64,000 nucleotides of DNA from Bog-473 sp963817735 (GCA_963817735.1 CAWFPP010000014.1:186001-250000), one strand, 5' to 3'; shown: positions 1 to 8,725, counted from the first letter of the stretch. A program made the numbers and translations. The notes: generated from the letters alone by a model not told the origin.

Positions 1-570
1 GAGGGTGTTGATGCATGGCTGGCACAACGTGACGGAGATTTCCGGCGCGAGGTCAGGCGCCGGGCGCGCCGGGCGTCGGAGCAGGGGTTCCGGATCTTCA
101 CAGCCGTGGATCCAGCCGAAATTGTTCAGCGACTGCCACGCCTGCAGACCTTCTACCTGCGACGCAAAGCGGAGCGGGGAGGTGAGGGGTACCGGTTCGA
201 CGACGCCATGAGCAAGGCCATCGAGACCGCCCTCGAACTCGCACCCCCCGGCCGGTTCGGACTCTCCGTGCTCGAGCGTGACGACCTGATCATCGGGATG
301 CAGTTTGTCATCCTTGCTGGTATGAGGATGAGCAGCTGGATGACGGGCTATGACCCCGAGCCGCAATGGTCCCGGCTGGGGACCGGGATCGCCACGCTGC
401 TCGAGGCTCTCGAAGCCGGAGCCCGCGCTGGATGTGAGATCGTTGATCTCGGTGTGGGTGACGAGCCGTACAAGGCGAGCTTCCAGGACGCGACATTGCC
501 GCTCGAGTCCGTGACCTGGTGCCGGCCACGCCTGGCCCGTCTCCTCCATTTCGAGACTCCGGACACATAG
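1..570 (+). CDS. BioF2-like (CelD/FemAB-type) GNAT acetyltransferase, 5'-truncated
   Basis: The reading frame is already open at base 1 and ends at TAG 568-570, so only the C-terminal 189 residues are present; an ATG at 106 is internal. The visible part begins with a basic helix rich in FRRE and RRARR, then a loop ending in an acceptor-binding region (YDPEPQWSRLGTG) and a closing motif FQDATLP. This pattern fits the BioF2-like acetyltransferase domain often encoded near exopolysaccharide genes; the glycosyltransferase immediately downstream supports a role in surface polysaccharide or cell-wall modification. The acyl donor and acceptor cannot be deduced. Assignment is by sequence pattern only and the N-terminal half lies outside the window. 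Confidence 0.7.
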   Translation, partial: EGVDAWLAQRDGDFRREVRRRARRASEQGFRIFTAVDPAEIVQRLPRLQTFYLRRKAERGGEGYRFDDAMSKAIETALELAPPGRFGLSVLERDDLIIGMQFVILAGMRMSSWMTGYDPEPQWSRLGTGIATLLEALEAGARAGCEIVDLGVGDEPYKASFQDATLPLESVTWCRPRLARLLHFETPDT

Positions 571-579
571 CCGTCTGAC

Positions 580-601
580 GGGGACGGGGACGGGGACGGG
601 G
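580..601. repeat. GGGGAC hexanucleotide repeat
   Basis: About 3.7 tandem copies of GGGGAC lie in the 58-bp gap between the acetyltransferase stop and the glycosyltransferase start. The last copy forms one arm of the adjacent hairpin. Confidence 0.7.
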
Positions 602-615
602 TGCAAGTCACCCCG
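597..615 (+). terminator. Possible terminator hairpin after the acetyltransferase gene
   Basis: CGGGGTG (597-603) pairs perfectly with CACCCCG (609-615) around a 5-nt loop. There is no T-tract, which is usual for actinobacterial intrinsic terminators. The hairpin ends directly before the -10-like box of the next gene. Confidence 0.4.
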
Positions 616-621
616 TACGAT
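616..621 (+). promoter_or_regulatory. -10 box (TACGAT) of leaderless glycosyltransferase transcript
   Basis: TACGAT ends 7 nt before the ATG at 629 and no Shine-Dalgarno sequence is present, the arrangement expected when transcription starts at the start codon. Confidence 0.5.
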
Positions 622-628
622 CGGATGC

Positions 629-1492
629 ATGAGCGACGAAGAGCCCATACGTGTAAGCGTGATCTTGCCGGTGCGCAACGGCGAGCCCTTTCTGCGTCTT
701 CAGCTCGAGGCCTTGGAGCGTCAGAGATGCACCTTTCCGTGGGAGGTCCTCCTCGTCGACAACGGGTCGACTGATGCGACGGTCAAGACGGCGAGCGAAT
801 TCGAAGCCCGGCTACCGAATCTCCGGATCCTGGCGGAGCCCGTCGCGGGAAAGTCGCGCGCGCTCAACCGAGGTATGGCTGCGGCGCATGGAAGGCAGTA
901 CCTCTTTGTCGATGCCGACGATGAGGTCGGCGAAGGCTACGTCCAGAGAATGTCGGAGGCGCTGGAGACGTACGACGTCGTAGGCGCCTTTCTCGACACC
1001 AAGATGTTGAACCCGAGACCCGCTCAAGGTGGCATGGTCACGAATGAGGGCATACCGATCTACCACGACTTCCGACCCGGAATGCCGGGCGGCATCACGG
1101 GCATGCGGGCGGCGACGTGCAAGCTGGTGGGTCTCTACGACGAGGGGCTCAAGTCCGCAGAAGACGTCGACTACACCTGGAGAGCTTTCGCACTGGGCGC
1201 AACCTTCGGCCGGCAGCTCGATGCCGTCATGCACGTGAGGCGACCGCCGAACAGCCGGGCCGCCTTCCGCAAGTCGCGGAGCTATGCACACTCGGCCGTG
1301 TGGCTCTACGAGCGTTACCGGTCCGAGGGAATGCGACGTCGATCACTCCGAAAATTCGTGGGGCCATGGCGGCGGATGGTGGTCGACTCCATTCGCAACG
1401 GCGGTCCATGGCTGTGGCCGATCGCATGGAACGCCGGTACCGTCTACGGCCGGGCCGAGGAGTCGATCCGGCGTGGGGTGTACTTCCCCTGA
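629..1492 (+). CDS. Glycosyltransferase family 2 protein
   Basis: A 287-residue protein with a GT-A nucleotide-sugar-binding fold. The N-terminus reads VSVILPVRNGEP and VDNGSTD (about residues 9-48); the DxD-like metal/nucleotide motif is VDADDE (residues 94-99), and a catalytic-base ED pair lies in SAEDVDYTWR (residues 175-184). It transfers a sugar from an activated donor to an acceptor, presumably in cell-envelope or exopolysaccharide synthesis at the inner face of the membrane. No transmembrane segment is visible. The start at ATG 629 is supported by the TACGAT box 7 nt upstream. Donor and acceptor are unknown. Confidence 0.88.
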   Translation: MSDEEPIRVSVILPVRNGEPFLRLQLEALERQRCTFPWEVLLVDNGSTDATVKTASEFEARLPNLRILAEPVAGKSRALNRGMAAAHGRQYLFVDADDEVGEGYVQRMSEALETYDVVGAFLDTKMLNPRPAQGGMVTNEGIPIYHDFRPGMPGGITGMRAATCKLVGLYDEGLKSAEDVDYTWRAFALGATFGRQLDAVMHVRRPPNSRAAFRKSRSYAHSAVWLYERYRSEGMRRRSLRKFVGPWRRMVVDSIRNGGPWLWPIAWNAGTVYGRAEESIRRGVYFP

Positions 1493-1542
1493 GCGATGCA
1501 ATGCGAGTCGGCCCTCGGTAGGGAGGGTGAGACGAGCGCACC

Positions 1543-2271
1543 TCAGAGCAGCCGGGTGTCCAAGGCCACCTCACGGGTCACTCCACCGTCCCTCGTCAGC
1601 GAGTAGGCCAACTTTCCTTCCACCTCGGTGAAGGCATCGACGAGCTCGCTGCCGAAGAAGACGAGCCCGGTGCCGTTCTCGGTGGCGTAGCCGTCGGGCA
1701 GCGCGCCCTCGGCGATGAGGCGATGGATAAGCGGTCGCCGCTGTTCCTCGACATCGTGGTGCGGGCTGTTGGACCAAGGCAGGAAGGCGAGCCCGTCGGT
1801 GACCGGCTCCAGCGTGGGGCCGAAGGAGTCGGTCGTCCCGCCGACGTGCCAGCACAGCGAGCCGGCGGACACCCCCTTGAGCACGACGCCCGCCTCCCAG
1901 CATTCGCGCAGCACCACGTCGAGCCCGTGCAGCCGCCACAGCGCCAGCAGGTTGGCCGTGGAGCCTCCCCCCACCCAGATGACGTCCTGCGCCAGCAGAT
2001 GGGCGCGCAGGTCAGGCACGTTGGGCATCGGGAAAAGGGTCAGGTGCGAGCTGATGAATCCCAGCTTGGAGAACGCGTTGTGCGCCGCCGCCAACCGTGC
2101 CGCGTCGTCGCCCACCGCGGTGGCGATGATGCACACGCGGGGGTGCGCGCCGGCCTGGGCCAGGTCGGCCGCCAGCCGGTAGGACGGCCCCGGCCGCAGG
2201 TTGGCCGGATCCGGGCTCTCCGCCTGGAACCCGATGGAGGTGGCGATGATTGTCGGTTGCCGCGCCGCCAC
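1543..2271 (-). CDS. Peptidase S51 family (dipeptidase E-like) protein
   Basis: A 242-residue protein of the S51 family, which includes aspartyl dipeptidase and cyanophycinase. A glycine loop GGGSTANLL (about residues 101-109) precedes the nucleophile elbow GVSAGS, placing the nucleophile at Ser135. Length matches peptidase E (about 230 residues). GTG at 2271 lies 1 nt past the stop of the 2-hydroxyacid dehydrogenase gene upstream on the same strand, so the two are almost certainly co-transcribed and translationally coupled; no clear Shine-Dalgarno is seen. It probably releases Asp-X dipeptide residues or cleaves a related bond in the cytoplasm. The natural substrate is not evident. Confidence 0.82.
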   Translation of the reverse strand: MAARQPTIIATSIGFQAESPDPANLRPGPSYRLAADLAQAGAHPRVCIIATAVGDDAARLAAAHNAFSKLGFISSHLTLFPMPNVPDLRAHLLAQDVIWVGGGSTANLLALWRLHGLDVVLRECWEAGVVLKGVSAGSLCWHVGGTTDSFGPTLEPVTDGLAFLPWSNSPHHDVEEQRRPLIHRLIAEGALPDGYATENGTGLVFFGSELVDAFTEVEGKLAYSLTRDGGVTREVALDTRLL

Positions 2272-2272
2272 G

Positions 2273-3256
2273 TCAGGAGGCGAGAACCTCGGGGTTCACG
2301 ATGTGCAGCGGTCGCGCCCCCGCCATGAGCCGGCACAGGTCCTCGGCGATCGTCCTCGTGTGGTTGGACTCGGTGTCGTACGTGGCGCCGCCGATGTGCG
2401 GCGTCAGCACGACCTGGGGGAACGTGGTCAACGGGTGGTCGGTCGCCAGGTGCTCACCCTCGAAGTGGTCCAGGCCGGCGGCGCGGACCTTGCCCGAAGC
2501 CAGCGCAGCGACCAGCGCGTCCGTGTCGTGGATCTTGGCGCGAGCCGTGTTCAGGTAGACGACCCCGTCGCGCATCTTGGCGAACGCATCGGCGTCGATC
2601 ATCCCGGTGGTCTCCGCGGTGACCGGAGCGTGGACCGAGATCACGTCGGACTTGGCCAGCAGCTCGTCGAACGAGGTCGTGGCGTCTGGCGCGTAGGGGT
2701 CGTAGGCCAGGACGTCCATGCCGAGGCCGCGGAGGCGCCAGCGCAGGGCACGGCCCACCGCGCCGAGCCCGACCAGGCCGACGGTCTGGCCGTTCAGCTC
2801 CCAGGCCCGGTAGCGCTGGTAGGGGATCTTGCCGTCACGGTAGATCTCCCCTTCCCGCACGTCGCGGTCGGCCGGGACCACGCCGCGGGTGGCGGCGAAC
2901 AGGAGGGCCACGGCGAGCTCGGCCACGGCGTCGGCGTTGCGGCCCGGGGCGCGCAGGACGGGCACACCGGCCGCGGTCGCGGCCGCCACGTCGACGTTGG
3001 TGGGATCACCGCGGCAGCTGCACACAGCCATGATCGGCTGCTCGTAGAGGTCGGCCCCGCAGGCATCGCTCTCGACGATGACGATGTTGGCGCCCTCCGC
3101 GGCGGCGCGCTCGGCCAGCTGCGCGGCGTTGTAGATGCGGAGGGAGGACTGGTCCAGCCACGAATCGAGCACCAGATCCGCCAGCTGATGGAGCAAATCG
3201 AGGCCGGGACCACTCACGGCGGCGGTCACCAGAGCCTTGGGGCGGGAACCTGTCAT
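2273..3256 (-). CDS. D-isomer-specific 2-hydroxyacid dehydrogenase (phosphoglycerate dehydrogenase-like)
   Basis: A 327-residue NAD(P)-dependent oxidoreductase. The Rossmann fingerprint GLVGLGAVG lies at about residues 160-168, and the catalytic set is visible as Arg in NTARAK, Glu in DHFEGEH and His in LTPHIGG. It lacks the ACT or ASB regulatory domains of dedicated serine-pathway enzymes, so a catabolic hydroxyacid role is likelier than serine synthesis. The ATG at 3256 was chosen because AAGGAG sits about 10 nt upstream; a much longer open frame extends further but runs through the divergent kinase gene. The divergent FGGY kinase and a palindrome near both starts suggest joint regulation in sugar-acid or polyol catabolism (inference). 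Confidence 0.87.
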   Translation of the reverse strand: MTGSRPKALVTAAVSGPGLDLLHQLADLVLDSWLDQSSLRIYNAAQLAERAAAEGANIVIVESDACGADLYEQPIMAVCSCRGDPTNVDVAAATAAGVPVLRAPGRNADAVAELAVALLFAATRGVVPADRDVREGEIYRDGKIPYQRYRAWELNGQTVGLVGLGAVGRALRWRLRGLGMDVLAYDPYAPDATTSFDELLAKSDVISVHAPVTAETTGMIDADAFAKMRDGVVYLNTARAKIHDTDALVAALASGKVRAAGLDHFEGEHLATDHPLTTFPQVVLTPHIGGATYDTESNHTRTIAEDLCRLMAGARPLHIVNPEVLAS

Positions 3257-3295
3257 GTCGGTCGAACTCTCCTTCTCGGGCGGACATCGTCCATA

Positions 3296-4717
3296 ATGTC
3301 GGATCATGACACGCGTGTCAGATTCGTGAAGTCGTCCGGAGGCCCGGTCACCGTCGGCGTCGACGTCGGCACCACTTCGGTGAAGGCGCTGGCCGTCGAC
3401 GAGCGCGGTCAGGTCGTGGCCCGCAGCAGGGTGCCCCACAGCGTGGTGGCGCCCGAGCCCGACGTGCTGCGCCACGATGCCAAGCGGGCTTGGCGGGCCG
3501 GGCCCCGCAAGGCGTTCGAGCAGGTGACGGCGCAGCTCCACGACGAGGGGAACACGCTGGCCGGTGTGGCGGTGGCCTCCATGGTCCCGTCCATGACCGC
3601 CGTGAACCAGCGGGGTGTGCCCGTGCTGCCCGGCCTCCTCTACGGGGACCGCGAGGGCCGACCGCCCGCTGACGAGGTCAGGGACATGTCGACGATGTCG
3701 ATGCCCGACGCCGAGGGATTCCTCCGCTGGGCCTCCGCCGAGGTGCCCGACGCCCGCGGCTACTGGCCGTGCCAGGCCGTCGCCACCCACGCCATCTCGG
3801 GTCTGCCGGCGGTCGACACCGGCGTCACCGCCTCGTTGGGCCTGCTGCACACCCATGGGGCGTGGAACACCGAGCTCCTGACCTCCATGGGCGTGACCGA
3901 GGCGCAGATGCCGATGGTGGTGCCCATGGGTCAGGCCGCCGGCACGCTGCCGGGGAGCGACGCCGTCATCACCGGGGGGACCATCGACGCCCTCTGCGAC
4001 CAGATCGTGTCGGGGGCCATCCATCCGGGCGACGTCCTGGTGATCTTCGGTGCGACCCTCATCTGCTGGGCCGTGTGCGACGAGTGGCTCACCGTGGAGG
4101 GGTTGATCAGCTATCCCAGCACCACGGCCGACCGGTTCCTGGTCGGGGGCCCGAGCAACGCCGGCGCGCTCTTCGTGGACTGGGCCCGCCAGCTGTTGCG
4201 TGACACGCCGCGCCCCGGACCGGACCGGGAGCGCCTCGAGCCGCGGCTCGGGCAGCCGGGTCGCGTGCCGATCTGGCTGCCGTACGTGCGCGGTGAGCGC
4301 ACGCCCTTCGAGGACCACACACTCCGCTCCAACCTCTACGGGCTCGACATCGGATCGGGCGCCGAGGCGCTCGAGCGTGCCGCCTACGAGGCGAGCGGAT
4401 TCGTGATCCGTCGCATGCTCGATCGCGCCGGCGTCAAGTCAACGCGGATCGTGGCCAGCGGAGGCGGATCGCGGGTGACGGCGTGGATGGCCGCGGTGGC
4501 CGACGCCACCAACCTGCCCGTCGAGACCGTCGCCGTCTCCGAGGGCGCCGCCCTCGGTGCGGCGTACTTCGCCCGCCTGGCCGCCGGCCTCGAGTCCTCG
4601 CTCGACGCCTCGGTGAGCTGGTCCGCGGTGGGGCGGACGATAGAGCCGGACCCGGCCTGGGTGCGCGCCGCCGACGAGCGCTACCGGCGCTTCAGCGACC
4701 TGGGGACCGGCGCGTAG
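3296..4717 (+). CDS. FGGY-family carbohydrate kinase (xylulokinase-like)
   Basis: A 473-residue sugar kinase with the actin-like ATPase fold. The phosphate-1 loop reads VGVDVGTTSVKA near the N-terminus, and the C-terminal FGGY domain carries the adenosine/phosphate-2 region RIVASGGGSR followed by EGAALGAA. It phosphorylates a pentose, ketose or polyol with ATP in the cytoplasm; the exact sugar is not readable. ATG 3296 is the first in-frame start, but GTG 3326 fits better if the palindrome at 3307-3320 is an operator in the leader. The 3' end overlaps the convergent alcohol dehydrogenase gene by 37 bp. With the neighbouring dehydrogenases it forms a plausible catabolic cassette. Confidence 0.87.
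   Translation: MSDHDTRVRFVKSSGGPVTVGVDVGTTSVKALAVDERGQVVARSRVPHSVVAPEPDVLRHDAKRAWRAGPRKAFEQVTAQLHDEGNTLAGVAVASMVPSMTAVNQRGVPVLPGLLYGDREGRPPADEVRDMSTMSMPDAEGFLRWASAEVPDARGYWPCQAVATHAISGLPAVDTGVTASLGLLHTHGAWNTELLTSMGVTEAQMPMVVPMGQAAGTLPGSDAVITGGTIDALCDQIVSGAIHPGDVLVIFGATLICWAVCDEWLTVEGLISYPSTTADRFLVGGPSNAGALFVDWARQLLRDTPRPGPDRERLEPRLGQPGRVPIWLPYVRGERTPFEDHTLRSNLYGLDIGSGAEALERAAYEASGFVIRRMLDRAGVKSTRIVASGGGSRVTAWMAAVADATNLPVETVAVSEGAALGAAYFARLAAGLESSLDASVSWSAVGRTIEPDPAWVRAADERYRRFSDLGTGA
3307..3320. promoter_or_regulatory. Perfect 14-bp palindrome, candidate operator
   Basis: TGACACGCGTGTCA is a perfect inverted repeat lying between the divergent dehydrogenase (start 3256) and kinase genes. Such TGACAC...GTGTCA palindromes are typical of TetR- and GntR-type repressor sites. 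No cognate regulator gene is in the window. Confidence 0.45.
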
Positions 4718-5962
4718 GACCGCTCGCCATTCGGGGTGAAGGCCACCTTCAAGGCGCCGCTGCGGTCCTGGCGGGCCAGCGCCTTGAGGGCGGGCCACCA
4801 CTCCTCGAGTCCGAAGCGGTGTGTGAGCATCGGCGTGATGTCGAGCCGGCCGTCCCGCACCAGCTCGAGGTAGAGCGCGATGGCGTGGAGCCGGCGTCCC
4901 TCGAAGTCCTCCATCCCGAAAGCGTTGGAACCGGCGATGGTGATCTCCTTGAAGTAGATGGGGGTGGACTCCCATCGCTCGGGTGTGGCCACGCCGGTGT
5001 AGACGAGCCGGCCCCGCTCGGCCAGGACGCGCACGCCCACCTCGAGGGTCTCCGCCTTGGCGATGGAGTCGTAGACGACGTCGATGTGGCCCGGGTGGGT
5101 CACGGGGAGTCCGTCCAGCGCCTGGTGGAGGACGGCGCCCGACCAGGCGGCCAGCTCCTCGACGAGTTGGAGGCGGGGCTCGTGGGCGAAGACGGCGTCC
5201 GCGCCGAAGCGCTCCGCCATGGCGCGCTGCGCTTCGAAGCGGGCGACGACACCGACCTCCACACCCGGGTAGAGCGACTTGAGGATCGCCACGCTGGTGA
5301 GGCCGAGGGCGCCCGCGCCGTAGACGAGGACGCGCGCCCGACGCGGGCGGCGGGTGGCGCACGATGGCGTGGAAGGAGACGGAGAACGGGTCGGCCAGGA
5401 CAGCCGCCTCGTCCGAGATGCCGTCGGGCACCGGGATCAGCATGGAGTCGTGGGCGGCGAGCTGCTCGGCCCAGGCGCCGGGTGCGCCGGTGATGACCCC
5501 GACGTGCACGCCGGGCCCCAGGTCGCCTTTCGTGAAGCTCCAGCACAGGCTCAGGTCACCGGTCTGGCAGGGTGGGCACAGCGGCTCGATGCCGCGTGGT
5601 GCGCAGGTCAACCACGGGTTGAGCACGACGCGCTGGCCGACATCGAGCCCGCGGGCCTCGGGTCCGAGCGCCACGACCTCGGCCACGACCTCGTGCCCGG
5701 GCACGTGGGGCAGCGAGGAGAAGGCGGCCATGGGATTGTCGATGTCGCCCGTGTTGAAGTCGCCCAGGACGAGCTTGGCGTCGGATCCGCAGATGCCCGA
5801 GAGGATCGGCCGGGTGACTACCCAGTCGGGACGCACGAGACGGGCGTCGTCGATGTCGTGCAGACCGAATGGGATGCCGGCCAGCATGGTCTCCAGATCG
5901 TCCTGAGGGGTCGGCCGGACCTCGCCGTCGTCCGGTGGCGCGCCGAAGACCAGTGCCTTCAC
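4681..5962 (-). pseudogene. Zinc-dependent alcohol dehydrogenase, frameshifted near 5340
   Basis: Medium-chain dehydrogenase split between two frames. The N-terminal GroES-like part (GTG 5962) has the catalytic-zinc motifs GICGSD and GHEVVAEV and a structural-zinc-like cysteine region around CPPCQTGDLSLC. The C-terminal NAD-binding half continues in another frame with VYGAGALG, then DVVYDS and the end KRR at TAG 4681. One extra or missing base at about 5335-5345 joins the halves into a full-length enzyme of about 425 residues. It oxidises or reduces an alcohol/aldehyde or sugar alcohol with NAD(P). The GTG start shares a GTGA overlap with the SDR stop, so the pair is one operon. Either a sequencing indel or a real lesion. 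Confidence 0.8.
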
Positions 5963-6744
5963 CGTCCCGACCCTTCCGGGCCGCCCAGGCCGCGCATGCC
6001 CACGATGAAGCTGTCGATGTCGGACGTCTTGGCCTCGATGATCGCCTTCATGTCGGGCAGGTAGTGCTCGAACACGTCACTGTCGATGGCGTCGGCGATG
6101 CCGGCTGCGATGACTTCCGGCGGCTCCTTGGGACCGTCGTAGAGGGGCGCGTCGTTGTCGGGCTGGTCCCAGATCTCCGTGTCGATGGCACCCGGGATGA
6201 TGAGCTTCACCACGACGCCCGTGCCGTCGAGGTCGACCACCATCGATTCGCTCCAGCCCGCCAACGCGAACTTCGATCCCGAGTAGGCCGCCTCGGCCGT
6301 GATGCCCAGCCGACCGCCGAGGCTCGAGACGTTCACGATCATGCCGGCGCTGCGCTCGAGCATGCGCGGCAGCAGGGCCAGTGAGATGGCGACGGGGGAG
6401 AAGTAGTTGATCCGCATCGTCCGCTCGACCTCGTCCATGGTCAGGCGGGTGACGTGGCGGCGCATCGGGACGGCTGCGTTGTTGACGACCACGTCGAGCC
6501 CGCCGTAGTGGTCCCAGATCTGCAGGGCTAGGTGGGCCGCCGCCTCGGGATCGGACAGGTCGGCCGGCCAGACCTCGGAAGCCGGCGAGGTGGCGAGGCA
6601 TTCCGCGCGCACTGCTTCGAGCCGATCGGCCCGGCGTGCGACCAGGGCCACGGTGTCCCCGCGCCGGGCCAATTCCTTGGCCAACGCGGCACCGATGCCC
6701 GACGACGCGCCGGTGACGAGGACCGTCCGGCCAGCACCACTCAC
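5959..6744 (-). CDS. SDR family NAD(P)-dependent oxidoreductase
   Basis: A 261-residue classical short-chain dehydrogenase. Cofactor motif TGASSGIG is at residues 11-18, NNA at 88-90, the catalytic Ser in NVSSLGG (about 140), and the active-site YxxxK as Tyr154/Lys158 in YSGSK. GTG 6744 is preferred because GGGGAGG lies about 9 nt upstream; longer in-frame starts would run into the tRNA-His gene. The stop overlaps the start of the zinc alcohol dehydrogenase (GTGA), so both enzymes are translationally coupled and probably act on related substrates. The substrate is not apparent from sequence. Confidence 0.87.
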   Translation of the reverse strand: MSGAGRTVLVTGASSGIGAALAKELARRGDTVALVARRADRLEAVRAECLATSPASEVWPADLSDPEAAAHLALQIWDHYGGLDVVVNNAAVPMRRHVTRLTMDEVERTMRINYFSPVAISLALLPRMLERSAGMIVNVSSLGGRLGITAEAAYSGSKFALAGWSESMVVDLDGTGVVVKLIIPGAIDTEIWDQPDNDAPLYDGPKEPPEVIAAGIADAIDSDVFEHYLPDMKAIIEAKTSDIDSFIVGMRGLGGPEGSGR

Positions 6745-6816
6745 CCTCGAACCTCCCCGGCCCAGTCGACTTCGGTTCGCCGCGCCCCCTCCGGTAGGGG
6801 GCGGCGACGTCTTCGG

Positions 6817-6889
6817 GTGAGCGAGGGGTCTCGAACCCCCGACCTCCAGGACCACAACCTGGCGCTCTAACCAACTGAGCTACGCCCAC
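6817..6889 (-). tRNA. tRNA-His (GTG anticodon)
   Basis: Reading the minus strand, GTGGGCG pairs with CGCTCAC (one G-T pair) to form the acceptor stem, with a normal D-arm (GCTCAGTTGGTTAGAGC), anticodon loop TTGTGGT giving GTG, and T-arm GGGGGTTCGAGACCCC. CCA is not encoded. Confidence 0.93.
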
Positions 6890-7009
6890 CGTGGGGCACA
6901 AGTGTGGCACACCGCCCGGGGCCCTTCGGTAGACCGCTCCATGACCTCGGACGCTGCAGCGGCGGATGCCCACGGGTGTCCGAGCGCCTATGTCAGGCTT
7001 GTCTGCGTT

Positions 7010-7087
7010 GCCCTCGTAGCTCAGTTGGAATAGAGCGGCTGACTTCTAATCAGCGGGTCGCAGGTTCGAGTCCTGCCGAGGGCGCCA
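7010..7087 (+). tRNA. tRNA-Arg (TCT anticodon), CCA encoded
   Basis: GCCCTCG pairs with CGAGGGC; the D-arm is GCTCAGTTGGAATAGAGC, the anticodon stem-loop GCTGA-CTTCTAA-TCAGC gives TCT, and the T-arm is GCAGGTTCGAGTCCTGC. A discriminator G and an encoded CCA end the gene at 7087. It lies divergently from tRNA-His. Confidence 0.93.
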
Positions 7088-7107
7088 AAAGATTGATGTC
7101 GGATCGG

Positions 7108-7593
7108 TCACCCGGGAGCTGCGGACTGGCGCTCCAAGAGTGCGGCCAGGTTGTCGACCGACTTCTCCAGCATGGCCAGGGGGACGATCGGGAAGTGCGG
7201 GCGGGCGAACTCGGGGATGTCCGGCCACTCGCAGTAGTTGGTCACCATCGTCTCGCCGGGGCCGATCGCCGCGATCTCCCACCCGTAGACGTGGCCGAAC
7301 GGGCCCTTGTCGGGCAAGCCGACATTCCACTCGAGAAGCTCGTCGGGAACGATCCTGGTCACCGTGTTGACGGACTTGTACTTGCCCATCGGCTGGTCAC
7401 CCAGGGACTCGCGGTCCATGTCCATCACGAAGGTGTCGCCGGGTGCTTCGACGCGCCTGGAACCCGGGGCTGCCTCCAGCATGCCCGAGCCGTCGATCTC
7501 GACGTGCATGGCAGGGTCGGTCACGATGAGGAAGATCTCGGCCGGACTGGCCGCCACGGTCCGGCTGGCGGCGATGCGCTCTTCGCTCGACAC
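7108..7593 (-). CDS. SRPBCC (polyketide cyclase/START-like) family protein
   Basis: A 161-residue protein with the helix-grip SRPBCC layout: an N-terminal strand SRTVAASPAEIF with the PAEIF signature, a central region ending in WNVGLPDKGPFGHVYGWEI, and a long C-terminal helix (HFPIVPLAMLEKSVDNLAALL). These proteins bind hydrophobic ligands in a cavity; the specific ligand is unknown. GTG 7593 is chosen because GGAGA lies about 6 nt upstream; an upstream ATG at 7629 is possible but lacks a ribosome-binding site. It ends 20 nt after tRNA-Arg and is divergent from the FkbM methyltransferase. Confidence 0.82.
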   Translation of the reverse strand: MSSEERIAASRTVAASPAEIFLIVTDPAMHVEIDGSGMLEAAPGSRRVEAPGDTFVMDMDRESLGDQPMGKYKSVNTVTRIVPDELLEWNVGLPDKGPFGHVYGWEIAAIGPGETMVTNYCEWPDIPEFARPHFPIVPLAMLEKSVDNLAALLERQSAAPG

Positions 7594-7656
7594 GGTGGTC
7601 TCTCCATTGCCTCGGTTACGGGACGACACTAGCGACCAGGACTTCTGGCCAGCAGA

Positions 7657-7662
7657 TACCGT
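7657..7662 (+). promoter_or_regulatory. -10 box (TACCGT) of leaderless FkbM gene
   Basis: TACCGT ends 8 nt before ATG 7671; no Shine-Dalgarno is present. Confidence 0.4.
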
Positions 7663-7670
7663 TGCCAGAA

Positions 7671-8711
7671 ATGGCCGAGGCGCACGAGACCTGGGAGCAC
7701 GCCCTCAAGGAGAAGCTGAAGCCACTGCGCGACCGCGTCGTGCAGGGGCTGGGCGGCACCATGCCGGCGCCGCCTCCGCGGGGCCTCACCTACGACCAGC
7801 TCGTCGATCTGTTGTACCCGACGCTGCCCGACGACCTCCGGCCGGATGTCGACCGGGCGGCGGCGGGCGACCTGGCCCGCATCCCGACCATCCGCCGCAT
7901 GCTCGGGACGATTGAGCACCAGGTGGCACCGACCGCGTTCTCGGTGCAGCTGGCCGAGGAGGACGCCGTGCGCTGCACCGTCGGCGGCGTGGAACTGCTG
8001 TGCGATGCCGCCGACGCCGCGGTCACCCCCGGATTGCTCTCGGGCCACTACGAAACGCACCTGTCCGCGGTGTTCGAGAAGTACTGCACGACGGGGATGA
8101 CCGTGGTCGACGTCGGAGCCAACCTCGGGTACTACTCGCTGTTGGCCTCCCGGCTTGTGGGCCCAACCGGGCGGGTCGTCGCCCTGGAGCCCAACTCGGA
8201 GAATTGCCGTCTCCTGTTGTCGTCGCTGCGCCTGAACGACAGCACGAACGTGCAGCTGCTGCCCGTGGCGGCGGACCGGGCGACGGGATGGGCCTACTAC
8301 TCCACGCACGTCGGCTCCAACGGTGGCCTGATCGACGACGGGGAACTCCTGTCGCACCCGGGCACCGTCGTCCCCACCTTCCGTCTCGACGATCTCGTCG
8401 AGGGGCCGGTGGGACTCTTGAAGATGGACGTCGAGGGGGCAGAGGGCCGGGTCGTGGAAGGCGCCACGCGGCTCATTGCGCGTGACCGTCCCATCGTCAC
8501 CACCGAGCTCAAGGACGAGATGCTGCGCCGTGTGTCGGGCACCACGGTGGCGGAGTACCTGGGCTCCTTCGAGAAGTTGGGCTACACGCCGTCGCTCCTG
8601 GAGAAGACCACCGGTGCCGAGAAGCCGTACGCCTCGGTGTCCGAGCTTCTGGCCGACTGGGGCGAGATCGACGAACTCCGCGACGTGCTGTTGCTTCCTG
8701 GTCCGGCCTGA
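7671..8711 (+). CDS. FkbM family methyltransferase
   Basis: A 346-residue protein. The S-adenosylmethionine-binding motif I is TVVDVGANLGYYS (about residues 143-155), followed by VVALEPNSENCRLL and the family signature LLKMDVEGAEGRVVEGA. FkbM-type enzymes O-methylate sugars or polyketide hydroxyls. The first about 120 residues are an extra N-terminal extension, largely helical, with no recognised domain. ATG 7671 was chosen over an upstream TTG because a TACCGT box lies 8 nt ahead. The neighbours do not define the acceptor; a role in surface glycan decoration is possible but unproven. Confidence 0.85.
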   Translation: MAEAHETWEHALKEKLKPLRDRVVQGLGGTMPAPPPRGLTYDQLVDLLYPTLPDDLRPDVDRAAAGDLARIPTIRRMLGTIEHQVAPTAFSVQLAEEDAVRCTVGGVELLCDAADAAVTPGLLSGHYETHLSAVFEKYCTTGMTVVDVGANLGYYSLLASRLVGPTGRVVALEPNSENCRLLLSSLRLNDSTNVQLLPVAADRATGWAYYSTHVGSNGGLIDDGELLSHPGTVVPTFRLDDLVEGPVGLLKMDVEGAEGRVVEGATRLIARDRPIVTTELKDEMLRRVSGTTVAEYLGSFEKLGYTPSLLEKTTGAEKPYASVSELLADWGEIDELRDVLLLPGPA

Positions 8712-8725
8712 TCGCTGCGGCGCGC

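Noticed and set aside
2201..4318. Two long overlapping frames on opposite strands across 2.2-4.3 kb, apparently giving very long kinase and dehydrogenase proteins
   Set aside because: The N-terminal extensions are antisense to the real genes and lack any domain; the trimmed starts at 3256 and 3296/3326 fit Shine-Dalgarno or operator placement.
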